A stretch of 7,991 bases of DNA from Nocardioides sp. (GCA_021166815.1 JAJPEO010000294.1:1-7991); one strand, 5' to 3'. Counted from the stretch's first letter, positions 1-6,625 are shown. Notes: a model not told the origin generated them from the letters alone. Numbers and translations: made by a program.

Positions 1-2
1 GC

Positions 3-170
3 GGCTACCTCTCGGGTGCGCTGTGGGACGCCGGCCTCTACTGCCGCGCCGACGACCGGGGCGACCCGGTCATCCAGCTCGCGCCACCGCTGATCATCGG
101 CCAGGCCGAGTTCGACGACATCGAGCAGCGCCTGCGCGGCGTCCTGACCGGAGCCCTCGACCTGCTCTGA
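3..170 (+). CDS. C-terminal fragment of a class III (PLP-dependent) aminotransferase-like protein
   Basis: An open frame enters from the left edge and ends at a TGA at 168-170, giving 55 residues of a C-terminus. The readable part includes a GLYCRADDRGDPVIQLAPPL stretch followed by an amphipathic helix (FDDIEQRLRGVLTGAL). That pattern, a small beta unit with 'R.DDRGDPV.QL.PPL' and then a helix of the type 'FD.IE..L..VL', is how many actinobacterial 'aspartate aminotransferase family' class III enzymes end. In the family this is the small domain that closes over the PLP cofactor. The PLP lysine and the rest of the fold lie outside the window, so the substrate cannot be judged. It ends 24 nt before trmB. 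The family call rests on remembered similarity of one short segment. Confidence 0.6.
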   Translation, partial: GYLSGALWDAGLYCRADDRGDPVIQLAPPLIIGQAEFDDIEQRLRGVLTGALDLL

Positions 171-182
171 CCCCGAGCACGT

Positions 183-194
183 GACAATGGGGGC
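183..194 (+). promoter_or_regulatory. Possible -10 element giving a leaderless trmB transcript
   Basis: GACAAT at 183-188 matches four of six positions of a TATAAT-type -10 hexamer, including A2 and T6. Its last base lies 7 nt before the GTG at 195, so the expected first transcribed base is the start codon itself. The only purine-rich run upstream of the GTG (GGGGG, 189-193) is one base away, too close to act as a Shine-Dalgarno. A weak -35-like TCGACC at 157-162 is 20 bp from the -10, longer than the optimum. Leaderless genes are common in actinobacteria. This is an inference from spacing only. Confidence 0.35.
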
Positions 195-920
195 GTGAAG
201 GACTCCGTACGGCCCGCCCGCCCGCACCACAAGCTGACCGCCGACGGTCGGCGGATGCGCGAGGTGCTGACCTACTCGCGCCGGGGCAGCCGGTTCACCC
301 CGCGCCAGGCCGAGGCATGGGCGGCCCACCAGGCCGAGTGGGTGATCCCGGATGCCGCGGTCGACGAGCCCGGCTTCGACCTGCGGACCTGGTTCGGCCG
401 TGAGGCCCCGCTGATCGTGGAGATCGGGTCCGGCGTCGGGGAGGCCACGGCTGCCCTGGCGGCCGCCCGCCCCGACCACGACGTGCTCGCGCTGGAGGTC
501 TGGATCCCCGGCGTCGCCGACTCCCTGTGGCGCGTCGCCGAGGCGGGAGCGAGCAACGTGCGGTTCTGCTCGGTCGACGCGGTGTGGTTCCTCGAGCACG
601 TGCTGGCGCCCGAGAGCGTGAGCGAGCTGTGGACGTTCTTCCCCGACCCCTGGCACAAGAAGAAGCACCACAAGCGCCGCCTGGTCACGCCGGCCAACGC
701 GGCGCTGGCTGCCTCCCGGCTCCGGCCCGGGGGAGTGTGGCGCCTGGCGACCGACTGGGCCGACTACGCCGACCAGATGGTCGTGGTGCTCGACGCCGAG
801 CCCGGCCTCGAGGGCGGCGTGGTGGAGCGGTGGGCCGAGCGGCCGATCACCCGTTTCGAGCGCAAGGGACTCGCCGTGGACCGCCAGATCACCGACCTCG
901 CCTACCGCCGCGTCCGCTGA
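195..920 (+). CDS. trmB: tRNA (guanine-N7-)-methyltransferase TrmB
   Basis: Transfers a methyl group from S-adenosylmethionine to N7 of guanine 46 in the variable loop of tRNAs; a cytosolic enzyme. The 241-aa product has the family layout: a basic N-terminal region with R-x-RGSRFTPRQ (about 29-38), the Rossmann SAM-binding loop VEIGSGVGEAT (75-85), an acidic residue in ALEVW (E101) at the end of the second strand, CSVDAVWFL (125-133), and the TrmB hallmark FFPDPWHKKKHHKRR (148-162), whose Asp and basic residues serve catalysis and tRNA binding. TRFERKG near 219-225 matches the conserved C-terminal motif. Length is normal to slightly long for the family. The GTG at 195 is chosen because it is the first start after the upstream stop and a -10-like hexamer is placed for leaderless expression. 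No usable Shine-Dalgarno is visible. It lies 24 nt after an aminotransferase gene and 382 nt before rpsJ. Confidence 0.95.
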   Translation: MKDSVRPARPHHKLTADGRRMREVLTYSRRGSRFTPRQAEAWAAHQAEWVIPDAAVDEPGFDLRTWFGREAPLIVEIGSGVGEATAALAAARPDHDVLALEVWIPGVADSLWRVAEAGASNVRFCSVDAVWFLEHVLAPESVSELWTFFPDPWHKKKHHKRRLVTPANAALAASRLRPGGVWRLATDWADYADQMVVVLDAEPGLEGGVVERWAERPITRFERKGLAVDRQITDLAYRRVR

Positions 921-922
921 TT

Positions 923-951
923 TTGCATGCCCCCGTCATCTCTGTCAGGAT
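923..951 (+). promoter_or_regulatory. Candidate S10 operon promoter
   Basis: TTGCAT (923-928) and CAGGAT (946-951) are separated by exactly 17 bp. The -10 is preceded by TGT, giving an extended -10 of the form TGnCAGGAT. The -35 keeps TTG, and the -10 keeps A2, A5 and T6. It begins 3 nt after the trmB stop codon. Transcription would start near 958 and give a leader of roughly 345 nt. A weaker alternative is TTGGAT (978-983), 17 bp, GAATTT (1001-1006). Neither is strong, and both are picked by eye from a region with no TAnnnT. Confidence 0.3.
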
Positions 952-1007
952 TGTCCGGTTGCTCCGGCGGGTCCCCATTGGATCTCCTGTGGTGCGGCAC
1001 GAATTTT

Positions 1008-1046
1008 GATCACTGAATCGCGTCTCCTGGATCGATGCCAGTGATC
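1008..1046 (+). repeat. Imperfect inverted repeat upstream of rpsJ
   Basis: GATCACTG at 1008-1015 is the exact reverse complement of CAGTGATC at 1039-1046. Inside it ATCG (1017-1020) can pair with CGAT (1033-1036), leaving a 12-nt loop. It may be an RNA hairpin at the start of the leader or, as DNA, a dyad for a regulator. The sequence alone does not separate these possibilities. Confidence 0.45.
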
Positions 1047-1093
1047 TGTGTGCCCCGCACCAGCTCAGGACATCTGATCGGAGGCTCGAGCAG

Positions 1094-1112
1094 GCCCGAC
1101 GAACCGTCGGGC
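1094..1112 (+). promoter_or_regulatory. Leader hairpin 1 (8-bp GC stem, 3-nt loop)
   Basis: GCCCGACG (1094-1101) pairs perfectly with CGTCGGGC (1105-1112) around the loop AAC. The 3' arm, extended by one base (1106-1113, GTCGGGCG), is also the perfect complement of CGCCCGAC at 1169-1176, so this hairpin and a long-range pairing exclude each other. No U-run follows. Confidence 0.5.
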
Positions 1113-1140
1113 GCCACCCACAGCAGCACCAGCCCCAGCG

Positions 1141-1173
1141 GGGCGTGACGCAAGAAGTACCTGCGACACGCCC
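1141..1173 (+). promoter_or_regulatory. Leader hairpin 2 (7 bp, A/A mismatch, 4 bp, 9-nt loop)
   Basis: GGGCGTG (1141-1147) pairs with CACGCCC (1167-1173). After a single A/A mismatch CGCA (1149-1152) pairs with TGCG (1162-1165), leaving the loop AGAAGTACC (1153-1161). Eleven Watson-Crick pairs with one symmetric mismatch make this the most convincing structure in the leader. Its base overlaps a short hairpin GCCCC/GGGGC (1132-1136 with 1140-1144), a hairpin CCGACC/GGTCGG (1172-1177 with 1183-1188) and the long-range partner of hairpin 1. Whether it terminates, binds a protein or only protects the mRNA cannot be told. Confidence 0.5.
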
Positions 1174-1251
1174 GACCGCGGGGGTCGGAGGGTGGAGGAG
1201 AGACAGGCGGCGCCGGCCCACCCGGGACGGAGTCGAGACAGACCGCACGCG

Positions 1252-1276
1252 GTACGCCCCCGAAGACGGGCCGTAC
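1252..1276 (+). promoter_or_regulatory. Leader hairpin 3, just before the rpsJ ribosome-binding site
   Basis: GTACG (1252-1256) pairs with CGTAC (1272-1276). CCC (1257-1259) pairs with GGG (1268-1270), with C1271 bulged, leaving a loop of about 8 nt. It ends 9 nt before the purine-rich ribosome-binding stretch that begins at 1285, so it could influence ribosome loading on rpsJ. Function is not shown. Confidence 0.4.
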
Positions 1277-1302
1277 GAGATCGAAGAGGACGAGAGAGAC
1301 CT

Positions 1303-1611
1303 ATGGCGGGACAGAAGATCCGCATCAGGCTCAAGGCCTATGACCACGAGGTGATCGACACCTCGGCGCGCAAGATCGTGGACACCGTCACCCGCACGGG
1401 TGCGAAGGTCGCCGGCCCCGTGCCGCTGCCGACCGAGAAGAACGTGTACTGCGTCATTCGCTCGCCCCACAAGTACAAGGACTCCCGCGAGCACTTCGAG
1501 ATGCGCACCCACAAGCGCCTCATCGACATCATCGACCCCACGCCGAAGACGGTCGACTCGCTGATGCGCCTCGACCTGCCTGCCGGCGTCGACATCGAGA
1601 TCAAGCTCTGA
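1303..1611 (+). CDS. rpsJ: 30S ribosomal protein S10
   Basis: First gene of the S10 operon. S10 (uS10, NusE) sits in the head of the 30S subunit near S3 and S14, and in the family also joins NusB in transcription antitermination. The 102-aa product is full length. It starts [15 protein letters not shown], has [10 protein letters not shown] (38-47) leading into the long loop, and the signature [19 protein letters not shown] (54-72), and ends VDIEIKL. The ATG at 1303 is chosen because it begins exactly at the family N-terminus and follows AGAGGA (1285-1290) and GAGAGAG (1292-1298). The frame stays open upstream to 1192, but those 37 codons would add an Arg/Pro-rich segment unlike any S10. The stop TGA (1609-1611) overlaps the GAGG that serves rplC. 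Confidence 0.98.
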   Translation: MAGQKIRIRLKAYDHEVIDTSARKIVDTVTRTGAKVAGPVPLPTEKNVYCVIRSPHKYKDSREHFEMRTHKRLIDIIDPTPKTVDSLMRLDLPAGVDIEIKL

Positions 1612-1622
1612 GGCTGACTGAC

Positions 1623-2285
1623 ATGGCTAAGACTTTCGAACGCAACGTGAAGGGCCTGCTGGGCACCAAGCTCGGCATGACCCAGCTGTGGGACGACAAC
1701 AACCGCGTCGTCCCCGTTACCGTCATCGCTGCCCGCACCAACGTGGTGACCCAGGTCCGCCAGCCGGAGACCGATGGCTACAACGCCATCCAGGTCGGCT
1801 TCGGCGAGATCGAGGCCCGCAAGGTCAACCAGCCCGAGGCGGGTCACTTCGCCAAGGCCGGCGTGACCCCGCGCCGCCACCTGGTCGAGATCCGCACCGC
1901 CGACGCCTCCACCTACACCGTGGGCCAGGAGCTCGGCGCGGACACCTTCGCCGCCGGCGACGAGATCGATGTGACCGGCACCAGCAAGGGCAAGGGCTTC
2001 GCCGGAACGATGAAGCGTCACGGCTTCTCCGGTGTGTCCGCCTCGCACGGTGCCCACCGCAACCACCGCAAGCCCGGTTCCATCGGCGCCTGCGCGACCC
2101 CCGGTCGCGTCTTCAAGGGCACCCGGATGTCCGGCCGCATGGGTAACGACACGGTCACCACCCAGAACCTGACGGTCCACGCCGTCGACGCCGAGAAGGG
2201 CCTGATCCTGCTCAAGGGTGCCGTTCCCGGCCCCAAGGGCAGCCTCGTGGTCCTCCGCTCGGCCGCGAAGAAGCAGGAGGCCTGA
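1623..2285 (+). CDS. rplC: 50S ribosomal protein L3
   Basis: L3 (uL3) binds 23S rRNA domain VI early in 50S assembly and sends a loop towards the peptidyl-transferase centre. The 220-aa product is of normal length. It opens with [16 protein letters not shown], contains [11 protein letters not shown] (71-81) and the signature [20 protein letters not shown] (116-135), then [20 protein letters not shown] (142-161) and [13 protein letters not shown] (162-174). At the position of E. coli Gln150, which PrmB methylates, this protein has Ala158, so that modification cannot occur here; from memory this is usual in actinobacteria. ATG 1623 follows GAGG (1610-1613) by 9 nt, and that GAGG overlaps the rpsJ stop, so the two genes are likely coupled. 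The gap to rplD is 2 nt. Confidence 0.98.
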   Translation: MAKTFERNVKGLLGTKLGMTQLWDDNNRVVPVTVIAARTNVVTQVRQPETDGYNAIQVGFGEIEARKVNQPEAGHFAKAGVTPRRHLVEIRTADASTYTVGQELGADTFAAGDEIDVTGTSKGKGFAGTMKRHGFSGVSASHGAHRNHRKPGSIGACATPGRVFKGTRMSGRMGNDTVTTQNLTVHAVDAEKGLILLKGAVPGPKGSLVVLRSAAKKQEA

Positions 2286-2287
2286 GC

Positions 2288-3229
2288 ATGGCTAGCAACG
2301 TGAAGGTCGTCTCCGTCGACCTCCCCACCGAGATCTTCGGCGTCGAGGTCAACGTCCCCCTGATCCACCAGGTCGTCGTCGCCCAGCAGGCTGCGGCCCG
2401 CCAGGGCACGCACGCCACCAAGACCCGCGGCGAGGTCCGCGGCGGTGGCCGCAAGCCCTACAAGCAGAAGGGCACCGGCCGCGCCCGCCAGGGCTCGACC
2501 CGCGCTCCGCAGTTCGCCGGTGGTGGCACCGTGCACGGCCCGCAGCCGCGCAGCTACGACCAGCGCACGCCCAAGAAGATGAAGGCCGCCGCCCTGCGCG
2601 GTGCCCTCTCCGACCGGGCGCGCAACGACCGCGTGCACGTGGTCGACGGCCTGGTCTCGGGCGACAAGCCCTCGACCAAGGCTGCGCTGGCGGCGCTCAC
2701 CTCGCTGACCGACCGCGCCCGCTACCTCGTCGTGCTCGAGCGCTCCGACGCGCTGACCTGGCTCTCGCTGCGCAACGCGCCGCAGGTCCACATCGTCGCC
2801 GTCGACCAGCTCAACACCTACGACGTGCTGGCCTCCGACGACGTGGTCTTCACCAAGGGCGCGTACGACACCTTCGTCTCCGGCGCCGCTGCGGCTCCGG
2901 CTGCGAAGCCCGCCAAGGCCGCCAAGTCCGAGAAGCTGGTCGCCGCCGAGGACGCCGAGGCCCCGGCCGAGGTCAAGCCCGTCGCCGCGGTCGCCGACGA
3001 CAAGCCGGCCCTGCCCAAGGGTGCGAAGGCCCCGCTCAAGAGCGGCAACGCCCCCAAGGGCTACGAGATCAAGGGCAACGCTGACTCGGGTCTCTACCAC
3101 GAGCCCGGCGGTCAGTGGTACGACGCCACCGAGGCGGAGTTCTGGTTCAAGAGCGCCGAGGACGCCGAGGCCGCTGGCTTCACGCGTGCCGGCGGCGGCT
3201 CCGCTGCATCCGAGGAGAACGACAAGTGA
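2288..3229 (+). CDS. rplD: 50S ribosomal protein L4 with a C-terminal extension domain
   Basis: L4 (uL4) binds 23S rRNA domain I and lines the exit tunnel with L22. Residues 1-198 are an ordinary L4: the tunnel loop [20 protein letters not shown] (51-70), [20 protein letters not shown] (83-102), and the globular Rossmann-like part to [11 protein letters not shown] (186-196). The protein then continues to 313 aa, against a usual 205-225. Residues 199-257 are an Ala/Pro/Lys/Glu linker. Residues 258-301 form a compact module with [22 protein letters not shown] and AEAAGF, resembling a small domain found at the C-terminus of some nuclease and surface proteins. The reading frame and base composition do not change across the join, so it is a real fusion and not a frameshift. 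AGGAGG (2275-2280) lies 7 nt before the ATG. The stop overlaps the rplW GTG. In E. coli L4 represses its own operon; no matching leader is seen here. Confidence 0.97.
   Translation: MASNVKVVSVDLPTEIFGVEVNVPLIHQVVVAQQAAARQGTHATKTRGEVRGGGRKPYKQKGTGRARQGSTRAPQFAGGGTVHGPQPRSYDQRTPKKMKAAALRGALSDRARNDRVHVVDGLVSGDKPSTKAALAALTSLTDRARYLVVLERSDALTWLSLRNAPQVHIVAVDQLNTYDVLASDDVVFTKGAYDTFVSGAAAAPAAKPAKAAKSEKLVAAEDAEAPAEVKPVAAVADDKPALPKGAKAPLKSGNAPKGYEIKGNADSGLYHEPGGQWYDATEAEFWFKSAEDAEAAGFTRAGGGSAASEENDK
2945..3172 (+). repeat. 18-nt direct repeat in the rplD 3' extension
   Basis: GCCGAGGACGCCGAGGCC occurs at 2945-2962 and again at 3155-3172 in the same reading frame. Both copies encode AEDAEA, once in the linker and once inside the C-terminal module. 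It may reflect local duplication or only strong codon bias on the same peptide. Confidence 0.6.
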
Positions 3230-3531
3230 GCACCCTGCACAAGGACCACCGCGACATCCTGATCGCCCCGGTCGTCTCGGAGAAGAGCTACGGCCTGCTC
3301 GACGCCAACAAGTACACCTTCATCGTCCGTCCGGACGCCAACAAGACCGAGATCAAGATCGCGGTCGAGAAGGTCTTCAACGTCAAGGTCACCTCCGTCA
3401 ACACGATCAACCGCCAGGGCAAGACGCGTCGCACCCGCAACGGGATCGGCAAGCGTGCCAACACCAAGCGCGCGATCGTCAGCCTCGCCGAGGGCCACCG
3501 CATCGACATCTTCGGGGGTCCGGTCGCCTGA
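3226..3531 (+). CDS. rplW: 50S ribosomal protein L23
   Basis: L23 (uL23) sits at the tunnel exit and is the docking site for trigger factor and the signal recognition particle. The 101-aa product starts with a GTG, reading [22 protein letters not shown]. It has the typical [18 protein letters not shown] (17-34), [10 protein letters not shown] (51-60), the [11 protein letters not shown] basic loop (65-75) and the signature [10 protein letters not shown] (81-90). The frame is open further upstream to 3115, but GTG 3226 is right: it overlaps the rplD stop (GTGA), GAGGAG (3212-3217) stands 8 nt before it, and the protein then matches family length. The Shine-Dalgarno lies within codons for the last residues of L4, so the two are translationally coupled. 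A 35-nt gap follows before rplB. Confidence 0.97.
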   Translation: MSTLHKDHRDILIAPVVSEKSYGLLDANKYTFIVRPDANKTEIKIAVEKVFNVKVTSVNTINRQGKTRRTRNGIGKRANTKRAIVSLAEGHRIDIFGGPVA

Positions 3532-3566
3532 CCGGGTCACCAAGGGACTGAGTTGAGGAACATCTG

Positions 3567-4403
<837 letters not shown>

Positions 4404-4408
4404 CCGAC

Positions 4409-4690
4409 ATGCCTCGCAGCCTGAAGAAGGGTCCCTTCGTGGACGACCACCTCATGAAGAAGGTGGACGCAGAGAACGACAAGGGCACCCACAACGTCAT
4501 CAAGACCTGGTCTCGCCGGTCGATGATCGTGCCGGCCATGATCGGCCACACGATCGCCGTCCACGACGGCCGCAAGCACGTTCCCGTGTTCGTGAGCGAC
4601 TCCATGGTCGGCCACAAGCTCGGCGAGTTCGCCCCCACCCGCACCTACCGCGGGCACGTGAAGGAAGACCGGAAGGGTCGCCGCCGCTGA
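4409..4690 (+). CDS. rpsS: 30S ribosomal protein S19
   Basis: S19 (uS19) lies in the 30S head, pairs with S13 and touches the A-site tRNA side. The 93-aa product is the usual length and begins [19 protein letters not shown]. It has [20 protein letters not shown] (31-50) and the signature [18 protein letters not shown] (66-83), and ends in a basic GRRR. AGGAAG (4395-4400), overlapping the last codons of rplB, is 8 nt before the ATG. A 30-nt gap with AGAGGAG leads to rplV. Confidence 0.98.
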   Translation: MPRSLKKGPFVDDHLMKKVDAENDKGTHNVIKTWSRRSMIVPAMIGHTIAVHDGRKHVPVFVSDSMVGHKLGEFAPTRTYRGHVKEDRKGRRR

Positions 4691-4720
4691 CGCGGTGCGC
4701 CCAAGAGGAGATATCGAGCA

Positions 4721-5137
4721 ATGAGCGTTACTGAGCGCCTGCGCACCAGCGCACGCCGCGAGTCGCTGCTCGGCGACCAGCCGGGAGCCTTCGCGAGCGC
4801 GCGTTACGTGCGGATCACCCCGATGAAGGCTCGCCGTGTCGTCGACATGGTCCGCGGCCTTCCCGTCGACGAGGCCCTGGCCCTGCTGCAGTTCGCGCCG
4901 CAGGCCGCCTCGGAGACCGTCTACAAGGTGCTGGAGAGCGCGATCGCCAACGCCGAGACCACCGAGGGGCTCAAGCGGGCCGACCTGGTGCTCTCGGTGG
5001 CCATGGTCGACGAGGGCCCGACGATGAAGCGTTGGCGTCCGCGTGCCCAGGGCCGTGCGACCCGCATCAACAAGCGGACCAGCCACATCACCCTCGTGGT
5101 GCAGCCGGCTGACGTCCTGAACGGAAAGGGCGCCTGA
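4721..5137 (+). CDS. rplV: 50S ribosomal protein L22
   Basis: L22 (uL22) extends a beta-hairpin into the exit tunnel beside L4 and contacts all six domains of 23S rRNA. The 138-aa product has about 27 extra N-terminal residues ([20 protein letters not shown]...), then the core [20 protein letters not shown] (27-46) and the signature [20 protein letters not shown] (103-122). The MKR triplet (102-104), whose loss gives macrolide resistance in E. coli, is intact. The ATG at 4721 is preceded by AGAGGAG (4704-4710) at 10 nt. The stop TGA overlaps the rpsC ATG by one base (TGATG), indicating coupled translation. Confidence 0.97.
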   Translation: MSVTERLRTSARRESLLGDQPGAFASARYVRITPMKARRVVDMVRGLPVDEALALLQFAPQAASETVYKVLESAIANAETTEGLKRADLVLSVAMVDEGPTMKRWRPRAQGRATRINKRTSHITLVVQPADVLNGKGA

Positions 5138-5961
5138 TGGGCCAGAAGATCAACCCGAACGGCTTCCGCCTGGGCATCTCCACCGACCACAAGAGCCGGT
5201 GGTACGCCGACAAGCTCTACAAGAGCTACGTCGGTGAGGACGTCGCCATCCGCAAGCTGCTCTCCAAGGGCATGGAGCGGGCCGGCATCGCGAAGGTCGA
5301 GATCGAGCGCACCCGTGACCGCGTGCGCGTCGACATCCACACCGCGCGTCCCGGCATCGTCATCGGTCGCCGTGGCGCCGAGGCCGACCGCATCCGCGGC
5401 GAGCTGGAGAAGCTCACCGGCAAGCAGGTCCAGCTGAACATCCTCGAGGTCAAGAACCCCGAGATCGATGCCCAGCTCGTGGCCCAGGGTGTCGCCGAGC
5501 AGCTCTCCGGCCGCGTGCAGTTCCGTCGCGCCATGCGCAAGGCGATGCAGACCTCGATGCGTTCCGGTGCCAAGGGCATCCGGATCCAGTGCTCGGGTCG
5601 CCTCAACGGCGCCGAGATGTCGCGCACCGAGTTCTACCGCGAGGGCCGCGTGCCGCTGCACACCCTCCGTGCCGACATCGACTACGGCTTCTACGAGGCC
5701 CGTACGACCTTCGGCCGCATCGGCGTGAAGGTCTGGATCTACAAGGGCGAGGTCGCCGGCACCCGTGCCGAGCGCCAGGCCCAGCAGGCTGCCCGCGCCG
5801 GTGCTCCCGGTCGCGGTGGCCGCCCCAGCCGTGGTGGCGACCGTCCGAGCCGTGGCTCGCGCGGCGACCGTGCCCCGCGCGCCGAGGCGACCGAGGCTCC
5901 TGCTGCCACCGAGGCGCCCGTGGCCGAGGCCGCGGCGTCCAGCACTGGACAGGAGGGCTGA
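5137..5961 (+). CDS. rpsC: 30S ribosomal protein S3
   Basis: S3 (uS3) stands at the mRNA entry channel with S4 and S5 and has mRNA helicase activity. The 274-aa product starts [14 protein letters not shown]. It has a KH type 2 domain (about 39-107) with the GXXG loop as GRRG (77-80), and a C-terminal domain running to about 206 that carries the signature [19 protein letters not shown] (147-165), [14 protein letters not shown] and [11 protein letters not shown]. The last 68 residues are an extension: [12 protein letters not shown], then a Gly/Arg/Ser/Pro segment with [16 protein letters not shown] and SRGDRAPR (226-248), then an acidic Ala/Glu/Thr/Pro tail. Such tails occur in other actinobacterial S3 proteins. 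The start overlaps the rplV stop. rplP begins 2 nt after the stop. Confidence 0.98.
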   Translation: MGQKINPNGFRLGISTDHKSRWYADKLYKSYVGEDVAIRKLLSKGMERAGIAKVEIERTRDRVRVDIHTARPGIVIGRRGAEADRIRGELEKLTGKQVQLNILEVKNPEIDAQLVAQGVAEQLSGRVQFRRAMRKAMQTSMRSGAKGIRIQCSGRLNGAEMSRTEFYREGRVPLHTLRADIDYGFYEARTTFGRIGVKVWIYKGEVAGTRAERQAQQAARAGAPGRGGRPSRGGDRPSRGSRGDRAPRAEATEAPAATEAPVAEAAASSTGQEG

Positions 5962-5963
5962 CC

Positions 5964-6383
5964 ATGTTGATGCCCCGTCGTGTCAAGCACCGCAAGCAGC
6001 ACCACCCCAAGCGACGTGGAGTCGCCAAGGGCGGGACGTCGCTGGCGTTCGGTGACTTCGGCATCCAGGCGGTCGAGGGTCACTACGTGACCAACCGCCA
6101 GATCGAGTCGGCCCGTATCGCCATGACCCGTCACATCAAGCGTGGCGGCAAGGTGTGGATCAACATCTACCCCGACCGGCCCCTGACCAAGAAGCCTGCC
6201 GAGACCCGCATGGGTTCCGGCAAGGGTTCTCCCGAGTGGTGGGTTGCCAACGTCAAGCCCGGCCGCGTCATGTTCGAACTCTCCGGCGTCACGGAGGACG
6301 TTGCTCGCGAGGCCATGCGCCGCGCAATGCACAAGCTCCCCATGAAGTGCCGGTTCGTGTCCCGCGAGGCTGGTGAATTCTGA
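5964..6383 (+). CDS. rplP: 50S ribosomal protein L16
   Basis: L16 (uL16) joins late in 50S assembly and helps position the A-site tRNA near the peptidyl-transferase centre. The 139-aa product is of normal length: [19 protein letters not shown] at the N-terminus, [20 protein letters not shown] (32-51), [20 protein letters not shown] (63-82), then [11 protein letters not shown] (83-93) and the KLPMKCRFV end. Arg82 corresponds to the E. coli residue hydroxylated by RoxA; whether it is modified here is unknown. AGGAGG (5951-5956) lies 7 nt before the ATG, within the end of rpsC. A second ATG two codons later is possible, but the first keeps the family's MLMPRR start. The stop TGA overlaps the rpmC ATG by one base. 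Confidence 0.98.
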   Translation: MLMPRRVKHRKQHHPKRRGVAKGGTSLAFGDFGIQAVEGHYVTNRQIESARIAMTRHIKRGGKVWINIYPDRPLTKKPAETRMGSGKGSPEWWVANVKPGRVMFELSGVTEDVAREAMRRAMHKLPMKCRFVSREAGEF

Positions 6384-6625
6384 TGGCTGACAAGTTGACT
6401 GCCCACGAGCTCGACGAGCTCAACGCCACCGACCTGGAGGCGAAGCTGCGCGAGGCCAAGGAGGAGCTGTTCAACCTCCGGTTCCAGGCCGCCACCGGCC
6501 AGCTGGAGAGCCACGGCCGCCTCCGCAAGGTCAAGAAGGACATCGCCCGCATCTACACCGTGGTCCGCGAGCGCGAGCTCGGTATCCGGTCCACCCCGGG
6601 CGCAGAAGAGAAGGCGAAGGCATGA
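6383..6625 (+). CDS. rpmC: 50S ribosomal protein L29
   Basis: L29 (uL29) sits at the tunnel exit next to L23. The 80-aa product is a two-helix protein with [20 protein letters not shown] (22-41) and the signature [20 protein letters not shown] (46-65), followed by a short polar tail. Upstream Shine-Dalgarno sequence is weak (GAGG at 6366-6369, 13 nt away), so translation probably depends on coupling through the TGATG overlap with rplP. The final ATGA overlaps the rpsQ start by 4 nt. Confidence 0.97.
   Translation: MADKLTAHELDELNATDLEAKLREAKEELFNLRFQAATGQLESHGRLRKVKKDIARIYTVVRERELGIRSTPGAEEKAKA

Larger units (their letters stand above)
921..1302 (+). promoter_or_regulatory. S10 operon promoter and structured leader region (no gene)
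   Basis: This 382-nt stretch has no credible gene and must carry the control region of the long ribosomal-protein operon that follows. It has no TA dinucleotide from 904 to 1157, so no canonical TAnnnT -10 hexamer exists there. A less canonical promoter is proposed at 923-951. Five stem-loops can be drawn by eye downstream: 1008-1046, 1094-1112, 1132-1144, 1141-1173 and 1252-1276, plus a small one at 1172-1188. Several compete for the same bases. No long U-tract follows any of them. I do not recognise a known riboswitch or the E. coli-type L4-binding S10 leader. Purine-rich ribosome-binding sequence (AGAGGA at 1285-1290 and GAGAGAG at 1292-1298) closes the region. Confidence 0.6.

Noticed and set aside
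983..1029. Repeated TCTCCTG at 983-989 and 1023-1029, resembling the 3' end of 16S rRNA
   Set aside because: A 7-base repeat is expected by chance in a 382-nt region, and the likeness to the 16S tail is only partial.
1192..1302. In-frame N-terminal extension of S10 from an upstream start at 1192
   Set aside because: It would add 37 Arg/Pro-rich residues absent from the S10 family; the ATG at 1303 matches the family start and has purine-rich sequence before it.
1145..1354. Possible leader peptide starting at GTG 1145 and running into rpsJ
   Set aside because: It has no good Shine-Dalgarno, its composition is unremarkable (no run of one regulatory amino acid), and it overlaps rpsJ by 52 nt in another frame.
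2018..3100. 360-codon open frame on the minus strand across rplC/rplD
   Set aside because: It is the antisense shadow of highly biased GC-rich codons; the product is Gly/Leu/Val/Asp-rich low complexity and the opposite strand carries certain ribosomal genes.
5589..6383. 264-codon plus-strand frame joining an out-of-frame part of rpsC to rplP
   Set aside because: It is the rplP frame extended upstream through an Arg/Pro-rich misread of rpsC; ATG 5964 with AGGAGG seven bases before it is the true start.
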